A stretch of DNA of 64,000 nucleotides, taken from NCBI RefSeq assembly GCF_001629735.1, contig NZ_CP015224.1, positions 1,798,001-1,862,000 on the forward strand, given 5' to 3'. Shown here piece by piece: positions 1 to 7,962 of the stretch (position 1 is the first letter of the stretch; every line of letters starts with the position of its first letter). The notes beneath the pieces are model-generated. The model was not told the origin of the DNA and ran no database searches. It saw only the letters and a list, made by a program, of their open reading frames with translations. The DNA comes from Lysinibacillus sphaericus (GTDB taxonomy: Bacteria > Bacillota > Bacilli > Bacillales_A > Planococcaceae). The translations under genes and the position numbers were made by a program.

Positions 1-303
1 CCCTTCAATATGACCTTCGATGTCCACAGCAAGTACATAATCAAAAGTAGCTTGCTCCATTAATTTAACGGTAACTTGAATCGTTGATGCATGTTTAAGC
101 TTTTTTTGGCGTTTAATCAAATCTAACGCACTATTAAAGCAGGCACTATACCCGGCAGCAAATAATTGCTCTGGGTTTGTCACATTATCCAATTTTGAGC
201 CTGGTGGTGCAATTTTTAAAGATAGGGATTGATCCTCTGCATAGGATGTGCCACTACGGCCACCCTCATTAATCATAGTCGTTGAGTATAATTCTTTCAT
301 CAT
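1..303 (-). CDS. ohr: Organic hydroperoxide resistance protein (Ohr/OsmC family), 3' end outside the window
   Basis: Ohr is a cytoplasmic thiol peroxidase that reduces organic hydroperoxides with a pair of reactive cysteines. The reading frame starts at a doubled ATG (303 or 300) behind AAAGGAG and runs off the left edge after 101 codons. It opens with MKELYSTTMINEGGRSG and contains NPEQLFAAGYSACFNSAL, which carries the first, peroxidatic cysteine of the Ohr family; the second cysteine lies outside the window. The gene is divergent from ohrR, and the gap between them holds two palindromes of the OhrR operator type. The pairing makes the assignment firm; only the length cannot be checked. Confidence 0.93.
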   Translation of the reverse strand, partial: MMKELYSTTMINEGGRSGTSYAEDQSLSLKIAPPGSKLDNVTNPEQLFAAGYSACFNSALDLIKRQKKLKHASTIQVTVKLMEQATFDYVLAVDIEGHIEG

Positions 304-332
304 CAAAACTCCTTTTCTATATCCCATATTTT

Positions 333-380
333 AAATTGTAAACAATTCAATTTTTACAAATTGAATTGTACACAATTTAA
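333..380. promoter_or_regulatory. Double OhrR-type operator between ohr and ohrR
   Basis: Two AT-rich inverted repeats stand side by side: AATTGTAAACAATT at 334-347 and TTGAATTGTACACAATTTAA at 361-380. They resemble the TACAATT/AATTGTA boxes bound by Bacillus OhrR. Their position between the two divergent genes suggests that OhrR represses both promoters until its cysteine is oxidised. Seen: the palindromes. Inferred: the binding protein. Confidence 0.75.
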
Positions 381-450
381 TTGCGTTTGACAAGTAGGAA
401 TTTTATTTTTAATATAAATGTTAATAGAAGAACATAAAGAGGGGATTTTT

Positions 451-888
451 ATGCCTAATCATTTAGATAATCAACTATGCTTTCTTTTGTATGCCACATC
501 AAAGGAAATCATTCGACACTATACATCATTATTAAAGCCATATGATTTAACATATACGGGTTATATTACCATTTTAGCTTTGGAGGAAAACGAACAAATA
601 ACAGTGAAAGAATTAGGACAGCGTTTATTTTTAGATTCAGGTACATTAACACCTTTACTAAAAAAATTAGAAGCAAAGGGATACATTTGTCGTGAACGTT
701 CCAAAGATGATGAACGACAAATGCAAATCTATTTAACAGAGGAAGGTAATAAGGTTCGTCGAAAGCTACCTGAGGTATCACGTCAGGTCATGAAACAATC
801 TAATATTTCAGAACAGCAATTTATTCAATTGAAAAATGTTCTACAAGACATCATACACAATGATTGGGCCTTGAAAGATAAAAATTAA
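451..888 (+). CDS. ohrR: MarR-family organic peroxide sensor OhrR
   Basis: This is a winged-helix repressor of the MarR family that senses organic peroxides. The start at 451 is preferred over the upstream ATG at 418 because AAGAGGGG stands 6-7 bases before it. The protein (145 residues) begins MPNHLDNQLCFLLYATSKE; the cysteine in LCF matches the single reactive N-terminal cysteine of 1-Cys OhrR. The wing and recognition helix follow (VKELGQRLFLDSGTLTPLLK, then KGYICRERSKDDERQ). There is a second cysteine in KGYIC. Divergent ohr and the shared operator support the role. A hairpin at about 955-1000 may end the transcript. Confidence 0.93.
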   Translation: MPNHLDNQLCFLLYATSKEIIRHYTSLLKPYDLTYTGYITILALEENEQITVKELGQRLFLDSGTLTPLLKKLEAKGYICRERSKDDERQMQIYLTEEGNKVRRKLPEVSRQVMKQSNISEQQFIQLKNVLQDIIHNDWALKDKN

Positions 889-954
889 GCAAAGATCGTA
901 TCACCTAAAAATTTTGATTCATGCTAGTGGTAATAATTTTATACAGTCAACAGA

Positions 955-1000
955 TAGAACCGTCATTGGACATTCCTTTCTTCCAACTACGGTTCTTTTC
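955..1000 (+). terminator. Probable terminator hairpin after ohrR
   Basis: GAACCGT and ACGGTTC form a stem with a long loop and are followed by TTTTC. The long loop makes it weaker than the others in the window. The remaining 889-1191 interval shows only a second small hairpin near 1090-1115 and no gene. Confidence 0.45.
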
Positions 1001-1191
1001 AATGGGCAGTTTGTTAAACACATTCACTCACTTATCTCCCCTCCCTTGATCGCGCAGTTCATATCCTAGCATTTGGTCCAAACAAACTCACCAGCATATG
1101 GATGCTCTGGTGAAATACTAAATTTTATTGGGTTCATGGACAAAATCAAGTACTATAATGATAATAGGACGTTTTTTAAAGGAAGTTTTAA

Positions 1192-2010
1192 ATGAAGAAT
1201 AGATTTTCAATTGGAGAAATGGCAAAGCTACATAAAACCACCATAAAAACCCTTAGATATTATGATGAAATTGATTTATTAAAGCCTATGTACACAGATA
1301 AAAACAACGGTTATAGATACTATTCAACAGAACAATTTGAGCAATTAAATACTATACATTATTTAAAGGAATTAGGTTTTTCATTAAAGGAAATTAAAGG
1401 ACATTTGGATCACAGAGATATCGACGACTTTTTGCATCTCTTAGAGGAACAGAAACGATTAACCGAGGAAAAAATCCACGAACTAGAACGAATTAAACGA
1501 AGGTTCCAAGATCGAATTAAGGATATTAAATTAGCACGAGAGATAAAGGCATTGGGAGTCCCTTTCATCATGGAAAAACAAGAGAGAAGAATCGTACGAT
1601 TAATGGAAAAAATCAGTTCTGAACCACAATTGGAAGTTTCTCTGAGACAGTTAGAGAATTTGTCCAATATGAATTCTTCTATATTTATTGGAGGCGTTGG
1701 CCTAACCGTAAGTAGTTGCCATCTATTGGATAACCAGTTTCATGAATACAACTCTATATTTATTGTAGTCGAGGAAGAGGATCGGCAAAGTCCTTTATTG
1801 ACCACGCTACCCGCAGGAAAATATGCCTGTATTTATTTTAATGGCAATCATAGTCATTCTCCTGTACATTATAAATCCTTACTGAATTTTATTAAAGATC
1901 ACGGTTTCCAAGTAATCGGAGATTCTATTGAAAGAACAATAATTGACCATTACATTTCAGGAAGTAAAGAAGATTACTTGACAGAAATACAAATACCAAT
2001 AAAATGTTGA
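1192..2010 (+). CDS. MerR-family transcriptional regulator with GyrI-like effector domain
   Basis: The N-terminal 70 residues are a MerR winged helix (FSIGEMAKLHKTTIKTLRYYDEIDLLKP, then NGYRYYS), which binds an over-long promoter spacer and activates by twisting DNA. A coiled coil of about residues 75-120 (LLEEQKRLTEEKIHELERIK) is the usual dimerisation helix. The C-terminal 150 residues look like a GyrI/SOUL-type ligand-binding domain, as in BltR and BmrR, so the ligand may be a hydrophobic cation or drug. ATG at 1192 follows AAAGGAAG. The next gene, a DUF554 membrane protein on the same strand, lies beyond a good terminator, so it need not be in the same transcript, but it is the obvious candidate target. 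Confidence 0.87.
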   Translation: MKNRFSIGEMAKLHKTTIKTLRYYDEIDLLKPMYTDKNNGYRYYSTEQFEQLNTIHYLKELGFSLKEIKGHLDHRDIDDFLHLLEEQKRLTEEKIHELERIKRRFQDRIKDIKLAREIKALGVPFIMEKQERRIVRLMEKISSEPQLEVSLRQLENLSNMNSSIFIGGVGLTVSSCHLLDNQFHEYNSIFIVVEEEDRQSPLLTTLPAGKYACIYFNGNHSHSPVHYKSLLNFIKDHGFQVIGDSIERTIIDHYISGSKEDYLTEIQIPIKC

Positions 2011-2040
2011 CCCTCCCCTTACAGGAGGGTTTATTTTTTT
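2010..2040 (+). terminator. Intrinsic terminator after the MerR gene
   Basis: ACCCTCC and GGAGGGT form a 7-bp stem around CCTTACA and are followed by TTATTTTTTT. It overlaps the last base of the stop codon. Confidence 0.88.
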
Positions 2041-2072
2041 ACGTAAGAACAATTTTTAAAGGAGAATGAAAA

Positions 2073-2744
2073 ATGTTAGGAACGATATTTAATACAATGA
2101 TGATTATAGTCGGAAGCATCGTTGGAAGTATTTTTAAAAACGGGATAAAGGATGAATACCATCAAATCCTCATGCAGGCCATGGGATTAGCAGCGATGGG
2201 ATTAGGTATAAATGCACTAGTTCAACATTTACCTGCCAGTAAATATCCGGTACTTTTTATTGTCAGTCTAGCTATAGGCGGATTATTAGGTCAAAAACTT
2301 AATTTAGAATCAAAATTTAATACGTTAGTGAATAAATACTCTAAGGGGAATTTAGCTGAAGGATTATCGACAGCGATCTTATTATTTTGTATTGGATCAT
2401 TATCTATATTAGGTCCAATAGAGGCTGCATTAAAGAAAGATTATACCTATCTGCTTACGAACGGTATATTGGATGGAATTACTTCGATTGTTTTGGCCAC
2501 TACATTCGGTATTGGGATAGCTATTTCAGGTATTGTATTATTTCTATGGCAAGGCTCCATTTACTTAATAGCTAGTTTAATGGAGAATTCCATCAATACT
2601 GATCTTCTAAATGAATTGACGATTATAGGAGGTATATTGATATTAGCGTCTGGTTTAAGTATTTTAGGTATAAAAAAATGCAATACCTTAAATCTTTTGC
2701 CATCATTAATAATCCCTATTATTGTGTTTTTGTTTATACATTAA
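2073..2744 (+). CDS. DUF554 family membrane protein (YdfK/YqgA-like)
   Basis: This 223-residue protein has about six to seven hydrophobic segments and the small-residue-rich pattern of DUF554: GTIFNTMMIIVGSIVGS at the N-terminus, AMGLAAMGLGINA, AIGGLLGQ, and GGILILASGLSILGIKK near the end. The family function is not established; a transport role has been suggested from its fold. The start ATG follows AAAGGAG. It has its own terminator-like hairpin downstream. The adjacent MerR gene may control it, which is inference from position only. Confidence 0.87.
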   Translation: MLGTIFNTMMIIVGSIVGSIFKNGIKDEYHQILMQAMGLAAMGLGINALVQHLPASKYPVLFIVSLAIGGLLGQKLNLESKFNTLVNKYSKGNLAEGLSTAILLFCIGSLSILGPIEAALKKDYTYLLTNGILDGITSIVLATTFGIGIAISGIVLFLWQGSIYLIASLMENSINTDLLNELTIIGGILILASGLSILGIKKCNTLNLLPSLIIPIIVFLFIH

Positions 2745-2775
2745 AAAGCCATCAAAAAAACCATATGTCTAATTT

Positions 2776-2811
2776 GCTCAGGCACAAAACAATTGCGTGC
2801 TTGGGCTTTTC
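2776..2811 (+). terminator. Probable terminator after the DUF554 gene
   Basis: GCTCAGGCAC pairs with GTGCTTGGGC (with G-T pairs) around AAAACAATTGC and is followed by TTTT. Confidence 0.6.
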
Positions 2812-2954
2812 CGCTTTTCTTAAGAAATCTTCATAAATATTCTCTCTAATTATTAATAATTTCCATTTACACTATAAAAGTCGACATTACTAAGAATTCT
2901 CTCACCTGAGATGTAGCATTTGAAAATTATTATTTGATAAAGGAGTATCACACC

Positions 2955-4373
2955 TTGGGAATTGCAGAAATCATGAGCAATATTAAAATTTTGATGTTGC
3001 CAGTCATCCTAATTATTGGCTTTGAGTTTTTACTAATTGCACTTTATTACTTTTATTATCAAAGGCGACGAACAGATCGCCATAAACAAATCCCTGTAAA
3101 GAAGCTTCTTCTTGGCGCAATGTTTATCGGATATATTGTGTTTGTTTTAGAGCTAACAGTTATTGGTCGTGGCACTTCACATTACATGCAGATGAACCTA
3201 CAACCATTCAGCGGTTATATAGACGCGTGGAAAAAATACTCTTTACGTGATCTCCAAAATTGTCTATTTAATATATTAATGTTTGTGCCATTAGGAATGT
3301 TCTTGCCTTTACTTATGGCTAAATGTAAAGAGTTTAAGTGGCTACTTCTAGTAGTTGTGGGGGCAACAGCCTCTATTGAAACATATCAAACACTTTCAGG
3401 AGCAGGGATTTTTGAGCTTGATGATTTAATCAATAACTCACTTGGGGGTATTATTGGCTATCAATTATACAAACTTGCAGTTTCTATTTCCAATCACAAA
3501 AAGGTCAAGGTGAAAAGTCTGATTGGAAACCTTGCTATCCCCCTATTGATGGGCTTAATTTTTATCGTTATGAGCATTGTCTACGCCCAACAAGAGTTTG
3601 GTCATTTAGCAATAAACGCTTATACAAAATCAAAAATGTCAGATGTTCATGTATCCACTTCATTGGAATTAAGCGCAGCATCAATTGTTGCTCCTGTCTT
3701 TAAGAAAAACGTTAAAAATGATGACGTAAAAGACCTGTTACAACAGAAATTAGGATTATTAGAGGTGAGTACATCTAATAACCAGGACAATGACGAGACT
3801 TTATTGGAAGATAAAAATGAGGTCCCCTATACATTGATTACAAATGATTCCGAGGGCCAATGGTGGTTAACCGAAAATAATTATACCCCAGAGCAAACTT
3901 CAGCTGTAGGGCAAGAAGATAAGGCGAAATCATTGATGGATGAACTTGCTTTACTACCTCAAGATGCAGAATTTGCTGTACAGGAGAATGGTGAATTTGA
4001 ATGGACATTACCAGACCGCACCGATGTACATAAAGATTACTGGACTGGGGATGTTAGTCTTGGTCTTAAACCGGATGGTCACGTGTATTCATTAACCTAC
4101 AGCCTTCATGAAAATCAATTTATACGGGAGGTAAACATACTATCCCCTACAGAGGTATATGAACGGATCAAGGAAGGCGATTTTCCTCAAATAAAGTATA
4201 ATGCGCTCGTTCAGGAGGAAGACCTTATTATAAAAAAAGGAGACCATATAGAGATTGATTCAATTGAGCTTTCGTATATGTATGATACAAAAGGTTTCTA
4301 TCAGCCCATATACAATGTTGCAGGAAAGTTCAACGGCAACGATTGGTTTACTTTAATTCAGGCAAGAAAGTAA
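2955..4373 (+). CDS. VanZ-family membrane protein with a C-terminal extracytoplasmic domain
   Basis: The N-terminal part is a VanZ domain: a first membrane helix at about residues 8-28, then NLQPFSGY, NILMFVPLGMFLPLL, a glutamate-bearing IETYQTL segment and ELDDLINNSLGGIIGY, the typical VanZ signature. After a last helix (IPLLMGLIFIVMSIVYA) comes about 260 residues of soluble, acidic sequence not found in ordinary VanZ proteins. Its end (ELSYMYDTKGFYQPIYNVAG) recalls YycI/PepSY-like sensor domains, but that is only a resemblance. The start is placed at TTG 2955 because AGGAG lies 9 bases before it; an upstream in-frame TTG at 2934 overlaps that Shine-Dalgarno. VanZ itself gives low-level teicoplanin resistance; the role here is unknown. 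Confidence 0.82.
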   Translation: MGIAEIMSNIKILMLPVILIIGFEFLLIALYYFYYQRRRTDRHKQIPVKKLLLGAMFIGYIVFVLELTVIGRGTSHYMQMNLQPFSGYIDAWKKYSLRDLQNCLFNILMFVPLGMFLPLLMAKCKEFKWLLLVVVGATASIETYQTLSGAGIFELDDLINNSLGGIIGYQLYKLAVSISNHKKVKVKSLIGNLAIPLLMGLIFIVMSIVYAQQEFGHLAINAYTKSKMSDVHVSTSLELSAASIVAPVFKKNVKNDDVKDLLQQKLGLLEVSTSNNQDNDETLLEDKNEVPYTLITNDSEGQWWLTENNYTPEQTSAVGQEDKAKSLMDELALLPQDAEFAVQENGEFEWTLPDRTDVHKDYWTGDVSLGLKPDGHVYSLTYSLHENQFIREVNILSPTEVYERIKEGDFPQIKYNALVQEEDLIIKKGDHIEIDSIELSYMYDTKGFYQPIYNVAGKFNGNDWFTLIQARK

Positions 4374-4528
4374 TAGCTCATTCCGAACATTTGGCTCCAA
4401 TTAACGGACAACCGGGCTTTCCATTGTAATGGGCTCCGTATTTGAATGAATTATCCCCTAGAAAATAGACTGCTTCCTAAGAGTGGAGCATGTTAGGTTT
4501 GGTAGTATATTACCCAAATATTAAAAAT

Positions 4529-4578
4529 GACAAAAGTCATCGAGAGTGAACTTCTCGATGACTTTTGTCTACAGTCTG
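4529..4578. repeat. Palindromic end of an IS1182-like mini-element, doubling as terminator
   Basis: GACAAAAGTCATCGAGA and TCTCGATGACTTTTGTC form a 17-bp perfect stem around a short loop, followed by ACAGTCTGAAA. The layout (stem, GTGAACTTCTC in the loop region, then ACAGTCTGAAA) equals the right ends of the copies at 33046-33678 and 53902-54544. No other part of the element is seen here. It could end both the VanZ gene and the convergent transporter gene. Confidence 0.75.
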
Positions 4579-4588
4579 AAAGAAAAGT

Positions 4589-5869
4589 TTAGGCCTTCTT
4601 TTCTTTCGGGTACCCAATGAGAATAGCTATCATACCACAAATACCAATAAGAATAGGATAGAACGAGTATGGTAAGATACTCACTGGCGATATTTTGGCA
4701 ACGCTTGCGGCTACTAGGAATTGAGCTCCGTATGGGAGAAGACCTTGAACCGTACAGGAGAAAATATCTAAAATACTTGCGGATTTTTTCGGCTCAATCT
4801 CATACTGATCAGCAATATTTTTGGCAAGCGGCCCAGCAATTAAAATAGCAATTGTATTATTGGCCGTAGATAAATTAGTTAGGCCCACAAGACCAGCTAT
4901 ACCTAATTCAGCGCCCTTCTGCGATTTAATCCTGCGTGTTACAAGGCGGAGCAAAAAGTCAATTCCTCCATTAAATTTAATAACCTCCACCATTCCAGCT
5001 ATTAATATAGCTAGAAAGGCGATTTCAAACATACCTTCCATTCCTTCGCCAATTTTTTGTATAAGGCTCATTAGGTGATAGCTGCCATCTGCTAAGCCAA
5101 CTGCACCGGCGAGGACAATCCCTAATGCAAGAACGAGGAAAACATTCATTCCCGATAACGCTAAAATAATCACTAAAACATAGGGAACAATTTTTACCCA
5201 ATTATAGCTTAAATGCTCTACTTGAGCTGTTCCACCGGATGTCATAAACCCTAAAATAATGCTCGTAACCATAGCTGCCGGCAATACAATCCAAAAATTG
5301 ACCTTAAATTTGTCCTTCATTTGCGCTCCTTGTGAACGAACGGCAGTAATAGTAGTATCTGAAATAAAAGATAAATTATCACCAAACATTGAACCGCCTA
5401 TAACCGCTGCTATCACTAAAGCAATAGATAGCTCAGTCTGATCGCTTATCCCAACTCCTATGGGCGCCAGTGCAACAATTGTCCCCACTGACGTACCCAT
5501 GGATAGAGAGATAAAACAGGCAATGATGAATAAACCTACAACAAGCAAGTTTTGCGGAATAATTGATAATGCAAAGTTAACAGTGGAATCTACGGCCCCC
5601 ATCCCCTTGGCTACCTCTGAAAATGCCCCTGCTAATAGAAAAATAATAACCATCAGCATGACATTTAAATTTCCAGCACCTTGGCAAAAAATATCAACCT
5701 TCCGTGAAAATGATTCTTTTCGATTCATCGCTAGAGCCACAGCTCCCGAAATGCTAATAGCTACAATAACAGGGAAGGCATAAAAATCACCCGTCATAAC
5801 CCCTGAACCAATAAATAAAATTATAAAAACAACAAATGGGATTAGCGCCCATGGATTCTCTCTCTTCAT
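4589..5869 (-). CDS. metT: NhaC-type Na+/H+ antiporter family transporter, probable methionine transporter MetT
   Basis: This is a polytopic membrane protein of 426 residues with about eleven hydrophobic helices. Family marks include SLSMGTSVGTIVALAPIG, GGSMFGDNLSFISDTTI and NLSTANNTIAILIAGPLAK. NhaC-type proteins usually exchange sodium for protons, but members controlled by S-box leaders have been proposed as methionine transporters (MetT). The leader at 5920-6077 is a clear SAM-I riboswitch, so the methionine role is the better prediction here. It starts at ATG 5869 behind GGAGG. No methionine biosynthesis gene is next to it. Confidence is high for the family and moderate for the substrate. 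Confidence 0.83.
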   Translation of the reverse strand: MKRENPWALIPFVVFIILFIGSGVMTGDFYAFPVIVAISISGAVALAMNRKESFSRKVDIFCQGAGNLNVMLMVIIFLLAGAFSEVAKGMGAVDSTVNFALSIIPQNLLVVGLFIIACFISLSMGTSVGTIVALAPIGVGISDQTELSIALVIAAVIGGSMFGDNLSFISDTTITAVRSQGAQMKDKFKVNFWIVLPAAMVTSIILGFMTSGGTAQVEHLSYNWVKIVPYVLVIILALSGMNVFLVLALGIVLAGAVGLADGSYHLMSLIQKIGEGMEGMFEIAFLAILIAGMVEVIKFNGGIDFLLRLVTRRIKSQKGAELGIAGLVGLTNLSTANNTIAILIAGPLAKNIADQYEIEPKKSASILDIFSCTVQGLLPYGAQFLVAASVAKISPVSILPYSFYPILIGICGMIAILIGYPKEKKA

Positions 5870-5919
5870 TGTCTACCTCCCAAAAATTAAAAATCAGCCC
5901 TATTTTTGTTTGTTCACCA

Positions 5920-6077
5920 TAAAAAGGCCTCATCTTGAAATAACAAGAAGAGGCCTTATAGTTAAAACGCTCCTCTTATCTATCAAGGACATTGCTTGCT
6001 GGATTTGGCACAGTAACTTAATAGTTCCGCTGCCGAGATTTCATCGGGCCAGTCCCTCCATCTCTCTTGATAAGAAG
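5920..6077 (-). promoter_or_regulatory. SAM-I (S-box) riboswitch with intrinsic terminator
   Basis: Read on the minus strand, the aptamer (about 6077 to 5970) begins TTCTTATCAAGAGAG, continues with GGAGGGACTGGCCC, GATGAAA and CTCGGCAGC, and closes with CCTTGATAGATAAGAGGA, the S-box P1 to P4 layout including the kink-turn. It is followed by a terminator: AAGGCCTCTTCTTG pairs with CAAGATGAGGCCTT and then TTTTT (5921-5957). S-box leaders stop transcription when SAM is abundant. The gene behind is the transporter at 4589-5869. Confidence 0.95.
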
Positions 6078-6201
6078 AAAAATATTATATTATATTTTTG
6101 ACACAATATTAAAATACTAAAATAAAACATCCATAATTGCAACATGTTTTTAATTAGAAAAATTTTCTTGGCACTATCTTTAAGGTCCAGAATTCAACTT
6201 T

Positions 6202-6435
6202 TTAGATTAATATGAAGCTTTGTATAGACACATACACCGAAAATATAAATACGCCAACTAGAAAACAACCATATAATTTTCTCTCTCTCCCAAACTCTTT
6301 AATTCCTAATGTTAACATAAATAAACCTAGGAAAAGAATCATTAAGAAATTTAGGCGGTATTCATATGTAATAAGTCCATAAACGGAAAGCGTGATGCCT
6401 ATCGTTGATAAAATAATTTGTACTGTTTTTAACAA
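6202..6435 (-). CDS. Small membrane protein, DUF3953/YczI-like
   Basis: The protein has 77 residues with three hydrophobic segments (IILSTIGITLSVYGLI, FLMILFLGLFMLTLGI, GCFLVGVFIFSVYVSI). The helix pattern and the start MLKTVQIILS resemble the small YczI/DUF3953 proteins of Bacillus, whose function is unknown. GGGAGGAATCG stands before ATG 6435. Upstream on the same strand lies a broken membrane gene. Confidence 0.68.
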   Translation of the reverse strand: MLKTVQIILSTIGITLSVYGLITYEYRLNFLMILFLGLFMLTLGIKEFGRERKLYGCFLVGVFIFSVYVSIQSFILI

Positions 6436-6473
6436 AACGATTCCTCCCTTTTTGCTTAAACAAATACTGTCAG

Positions 6474-6851
6474 TTATCTAACTTTTTTTGAATAAATAAA
6501 TTCTATGATAGGTGATATGACCAATGTAAACCCAACGACTAAGAACAAAGGATAATTTTTCATGTCATTTAAATTGGAGACACCCTCTGAAGCAAAAAAA
6601 ATTAGACAAGCTAAAATCATTAAAACATACTATCCAATTTTAGCATTGTGTGCTTCAATATGCTTATCCAGTTCATCTTTATCTTCTTTAATATCGCTAT
6701 GGTTACCCGAAGAAGAATAAGGAAATAAAGCTAATTATAATAGAACCTCCATCAATTATTCCGAAACGAATCCATCTGTAGAGGGTAAAACTAACAATGT
6801 ACAAACATATACAATGACTAAAAGACCGATTAATTTTTTCGATTGATGCAT
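6474..6851 (-). pseudogene. Broken small membrane protein gene
   Basis: On the minus strand a start at 6851 gives MHQSKKLIGLLVIVYVC; a frameshift then leads to RFGIIDGGSIIISFISL, another to SSGNHSDIKEDKDELDKHIE and on to HNAKIG, then an in-frame TAG (perhaps once TGG), then YVLMILACLIFFASEGVS and FLVVGFTLVISPIIEF, ending IYSKKVR at 6474. Together these pieces describe one protein of about 120 residues with four hydrophobic helices and a charged middle loop. At least two frameshifts and one stop make it non-functional unless the sequence has errors. I do not recognise the family. Confidence 0.72.
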
Positions 6852-7130
6852 CCTTTGTCTAACCTCTATAGTGACAACTATTACCATTTAAAAATTGATT
6901 TATAATTTTAAAAAATCCAACAATACCCATTTAAACAATCATTTGTAAAATTCGGTTCGCTCAAAAAATCTATCCCTTTATGGCAAAACGGGCCATGGGA
7001 ATTTCAGCTCTCGCCTCTTTTTCACAACTAATGACATTCGATTAACAAAAAATAACTTGTTGGAAGTATGGCTACGTTTGTAAGATAAGGCTAGCTTGCC
7101 TCATAAATTAATGTTCTTGAAATCTCAGAT
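6852..7130. other. Non-coding stretch
   Basis: I see no convincing gene, hairpin or RNA here; it is AT-rich and has many stops in all frames. Confidence 0.5.
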
Positions 7131-7137
7131 AAAAACA

Positions 7138-7217
7138 AAAAACCAGATGCTCCTCATAGAAGAGCGCCTGGTTTTATTGTGAAAGTGAATCTTACTAATT
7201 TACTTAGTTTTGATTCG
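7138..7217. repeat. Hairpin repeat, unit A of three
   Basis: AAAAACCAG and CTGGTTTT make a stem with an inner stem GCTC/GAGC; the tail GTGAAAGTGAATCTTACTAA follows at 7179 and continues TTTACTTAGTTTTGATTC. Units B and C share the same order of hairpin plus tail. ACTAA and TTAGT in the tail form a second, small palindrome. On the minus strand the hairpin ends in TTTTT and could act as a terminator. Confidence 0.75.
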
Positions 7218-7369
7218 TATTAATACTACGCTAAGTTAAGGCGTTGAACAAGTTAAAATATTTTCCAATCTAATTTTTGGGGGAATTCTTGTTTTTTCGA
7301 GCATAGGATTTACTCATTGCTATGTAATTTTCTAAAGTTCATGATTTTCATAAAAGTAGAAAGCCAACA

Positions 7370-7458
7370 AAAAAGACTAGATGCCTACATCATTATGTAA
7401 GTTCTAGCCTTTTAAGTGAAAGTGAATCTTACTAATAATATTGCTTAGCTTTAGATTC
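7370..7458. repeat. Hairpin repeat, unit B of three
   Basis: AAAAGACTAGATGCCTACAT pairs imperfectly with ATGTAAGTTCTAGCCTTTT; the tail GTGAAAGTGAATCTTACTAA begins at 7415 and goes on to GCTTAGCTTTAGATTC. Beyond it lies another inverted repeat, ATACGAAAAAA against TTTTTTCGTAT (about 7467-7517). Stem sequence differs from unit A while stem position and tail are kept. Confidence 0.75.
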
Positions 7459-7533
7459 AATTATGAATACGAAAAAACAGCTAAAAAGTTTCACTATTTG
7501 TCCTATTTTTTCGTATAAAATAGGATTGTCTGC

Positions 7534-7621
7534 ACAAAAAGACCAGGAAATCACGGAATAAGTGAATCCTGGCCTTTTTGTGAAAAGTGAATGTTACTAG
7601 CTTGCTTTAGTTTTTGTATTC
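7534..7621. repeat. Hairpin repeat, unit C of three
   Basis: CAAAAAGACCAGGA pairs with TCCTGGCCTTTTTG, with an inner TCAC/GTGA stem; the tail GTGAAAAGTGAATGTTACTA follows and continues to GCTTTAGTTTTTGTATTC. The tail differs from units A and B at a few positions. About 180-230 bases separate the units. Confidence 0.72.
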
Positions 7622-7962
7622 TACTAGTAAGGTAGACGGTTGACGTTGCGATAAGTTACATAAAATTTAAAAATATTTTAAGCTTTTACTTGAATAGCAA
7701 AATCCCGCTGCCCCACCTAGTAATAACGGAAAGTTATACCTCCCTTTTGACATTGTATAGCTGCCTTTTTCAGTGTCTTTGAATGGAGATGGTTGCTGTA
7801 AAAAGAGGTATGAAATTTCCCATATGCAGTTGTAGCACATATATCATTCACCAGAAGTCTACGGTGCATTTCCACTTCCTCGGGATTGCTCCTTGCTGAG
7901 AATCTTTTCTTTTACATGAATCAACTTCATCCGACGACTTTGCAGAATGAAGTGGGTGCCAA

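Noticed and set aside
5460..5783. Plus-strand frame of 107 codons inside the transporter gene
   Set aside because: Shadow frame of the membrane protein gene on the other strand; no ribosome site.
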